Source: an uncultured Microcaldota archaeon
GTDB taxonomy: Archaea > Micrarchaeota > Micrarchaeia > Burarchaeales > Fermentimicrarchaeaceae
Reading direction: 5' to 3'
NCBI GenBank assembly: GCA_903921825.1
Contig: CAIXRF010000038.1
Span: 1-44,315 of the forward strand
DNA: 44,315 nt
The translations under genes and the position numbers were made by a program. Shown in pieces: positions 42,875 to 44,315 of the stretch (the first letter of the stretch is position 1; every line of letters begins with the position of its first letter). Under the pieces are notes generated by a model. It saw only the letters and a list, made by a program, of their open reading frames with translations, was not told the origin of the DNA and made no database searches.

Positions 42875-44148
42875 ATCTTGTACTTGAAGAACTTGTCCGA
42901 CCAGTCGACAGCAGCAACGGTCTTGCGCGCGGCGAGTCTTGCTTCTGCCTCCGCTTCCCCCTCCTTGTCGCCGAGAGCTTTGTAGCAGCGGACGATGAGG
43001 CGCAGCATGCTGAGGTTGTAGCGCTCCCGCTCCAGTTGGAGCTCCGCCTCCTCCATCGCCTTGCCATATCCCCCAAGCTTCTCGTGTATGAGCGCCAGGT
43101 TGGAGTGCGCATCAGGGTGCGTATGGTAGAAGCTGCTCCAAAATTCCCGCAGGTGCTCGAGCTCTTTTTCACTGGAAACGGTAGCTATATCTGTGTTCCC
43201 CTCTTTCGTCCCGGCGACGACCTTTTTGGCCAGTCCCTCAAGGTCTGCGGTTATTTTCGTCACCTTCTCCTCAAGCTCCTTGGCGTCTAATCGCTGGGGC
43301 TCGAGGTCCGCTTTTGGCGTGTACTCCACACCGGCTTCGCTGGCGCGCTTCTCAATCTCCGCAAGTTTCGCCTTGCTCGCCTCCATTTTCGCGGACGCTT
43401 CCCGGAGCTCCCGTATGAATCCCTTCAGCCCCGCGGACGCCAGAGATACATTCAGGTGCAGGTTCCTCCCCCAGTCGGATTCGGTACCCGCTGGTATATA
43501 GTCGACGAGCGCCTTGACTGCAGTGTAAAGCCCCTGCGGGTCCTTCTTGCTCGTGCCATTAAATTTTTGGAAGACGGCGTCGCCCTCCCCACGCGCAGAA
43601 GCATAACCCTTCAATAGCACGAGCATCATGGCCATGGGCTTTTTATCCAGGTTAAGAATGAACTGCCAGTCAGTGACCTCAGACTTCCTGTACTGTTCGA
43701 GCAGCGGGCTCAACTGCGAGTCAACCCCGGTGATTTGGTCCTTCAGCAGTTTTCCGAACGACTTGAGCGTGCGCTTTGGCAGCTGAATGTCCGCTATCTT
43801 CTCGATGCTGGAGAGCGGGACGTCCGAATTCGCCGGAACAAGCTTGTTAAACCTGTCCTGCGTCTTTTTGTCGCCGAAAATACGCTGGATTTGCGCGACC
43901 ATAATGACTGCCTGGTTTATGTTTTTGGATAGGCCGTCGGCCTCCTGCTTGAGCTCCATCACTTCAAGATGGGCGTTCGCGAGTTCGCAGGTGAGGCGGG
44001 CGCGGGGCACTTCCATGTCCAGCTTCAGTATCTGCTCCTGCTGCTCCTTTGTTCCCGCCGGCAGAATGGGTTGCAGGCTTACGTTTGCCAAGGGCGCGAC
44101 CGGCACTTCGGGCGGCGGCTTCTGGTGTTTCTGCTGTTGCTGCATCAT
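42871..44148 (-). CDS. hypothetical coiled-coil/TPR-like protein
   Basis: Intact 425 aa ORF; ADLEGLAKKV coiled coil; HPDAHSNLALIHEKLGGYGKAMEEAELQLERERYNLSMLRLIVRCYKALGDKEGEAEAEARL TPR-like. Confidence 0.6.
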   Translation of the reverse strand: MMQQQQKHQKPPPEVPVAPLANVSLQPILPAGTKEQQEQILKLDMEVPRARLTCELANAHLEVMELKQEADGLSKNINQAVIMVAQIQRIFGDKKTQDRFNKLVPANSDVPLSSIEKIADIQLPKRTLKSFGKLLKDQITGVDSQLSPLLEQYRKSEVTDWQFILNLDKKPMAMMLVLLKGYASARGEGDAVFQKFNGTSKKDPQGLYTAVKALVDYIPAGTESDWGRNLHLNVSLASAGLKGFIRELREASAKMEASKAKLAEIEKRASEAGVEYTPKADLEPQRLDAKELEEKVTKITADLEGLAKKVVAGTKEGNTDIATVSSEKELEHLREFWSSFYHTHPDAHSNLALIHEKLGGYGKAMEEAELQLERERYNLSMLRLIVRCYKALGDKEGEAEAEARLAARKTVAAVDWSDKFFKYKI

Positions 44149-44210
44149 GGCTGAATTTCCCCACCCTAACTATAAATATCCTGCCGGCAAATACGGTTTG
44201 GGTGGTGCCC

Positions 44211-44315
44211 ATGGACAAGAAAGCGAAAGCAATTCTCCTGCCCGTCGTCTGCATCGGAATTTGCCTTGCTTTGGGGATAGTTGGCGGCCTTTTCACGGCT
44301 CCGGCAATCACCACA
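44211..44315 (+). CDS. TspO/MBR-like membrane protein, N-terminal fragment
   Basis: MDKKAKAILLPVVCIGICLALGIVGGLFTAPAITT; G..FTAPAI motif of TspO; truncated by window end. Confidence 0.5.
   Translation, partial: MDKKAKAILLPVVCIGICLALGIVGGLFTAPAITT

Noticed and set aside
42871-44148. Possible sixth member of the multi-HTH cluster family (DWQFILNLDKKP vs GFDWFRRRP)
   Set aside because: Similarity confined to a few residues and no other shared module seen

Overview
The window is a compact, GC-rich archaeal chromosome segment. The gene set and small intergenic gaps suggest a DPANN-type genome (for example Micrarchaeota or Diapherotrites); that placement is inference. Housekeeping genes recognised: RPA-like ssDNA-binding protein, GGGP synthase, ThiC, TruD, a short NFACT (Rqc2-like) protein, a translation/secretion cluster (Rpp21/Rpr2, S19e, PDCD5, L39e, L31e, aIF6, EMAP-like tRNA-binding protein, LX/L18a, prefoldin alpha, FtsY), SRP54, RidA, IscU/IscS with a Cys-rich HTH regulator, Cdc6/Orc1 and endonuclease Q. 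There are two tRNAs: an intron-containing tRNA-Ile(UAU) and tRNA-Arg(CCG). The standout is a co-oriented minus-strand cluster of about 10.5 kb (23564-34120), between tRNA-Ile(UAU) and SRP54. It holds five genes with no family I recognise, including a protein of about 1840 aa. They are built from shared, shuffled modules: multiple HTH/winged-helix-like units, a 'GxxW' repeat, an N-terminal 'RAEK..W.NP' module and C-terminal helical modules. Two of the promoters are near-identical (27/28 bp) with an embedded dyad, and a third shares the TATA core. This is the best candidate for a previously undescribed system. No CRISPR array, transposase or integrase was seen.
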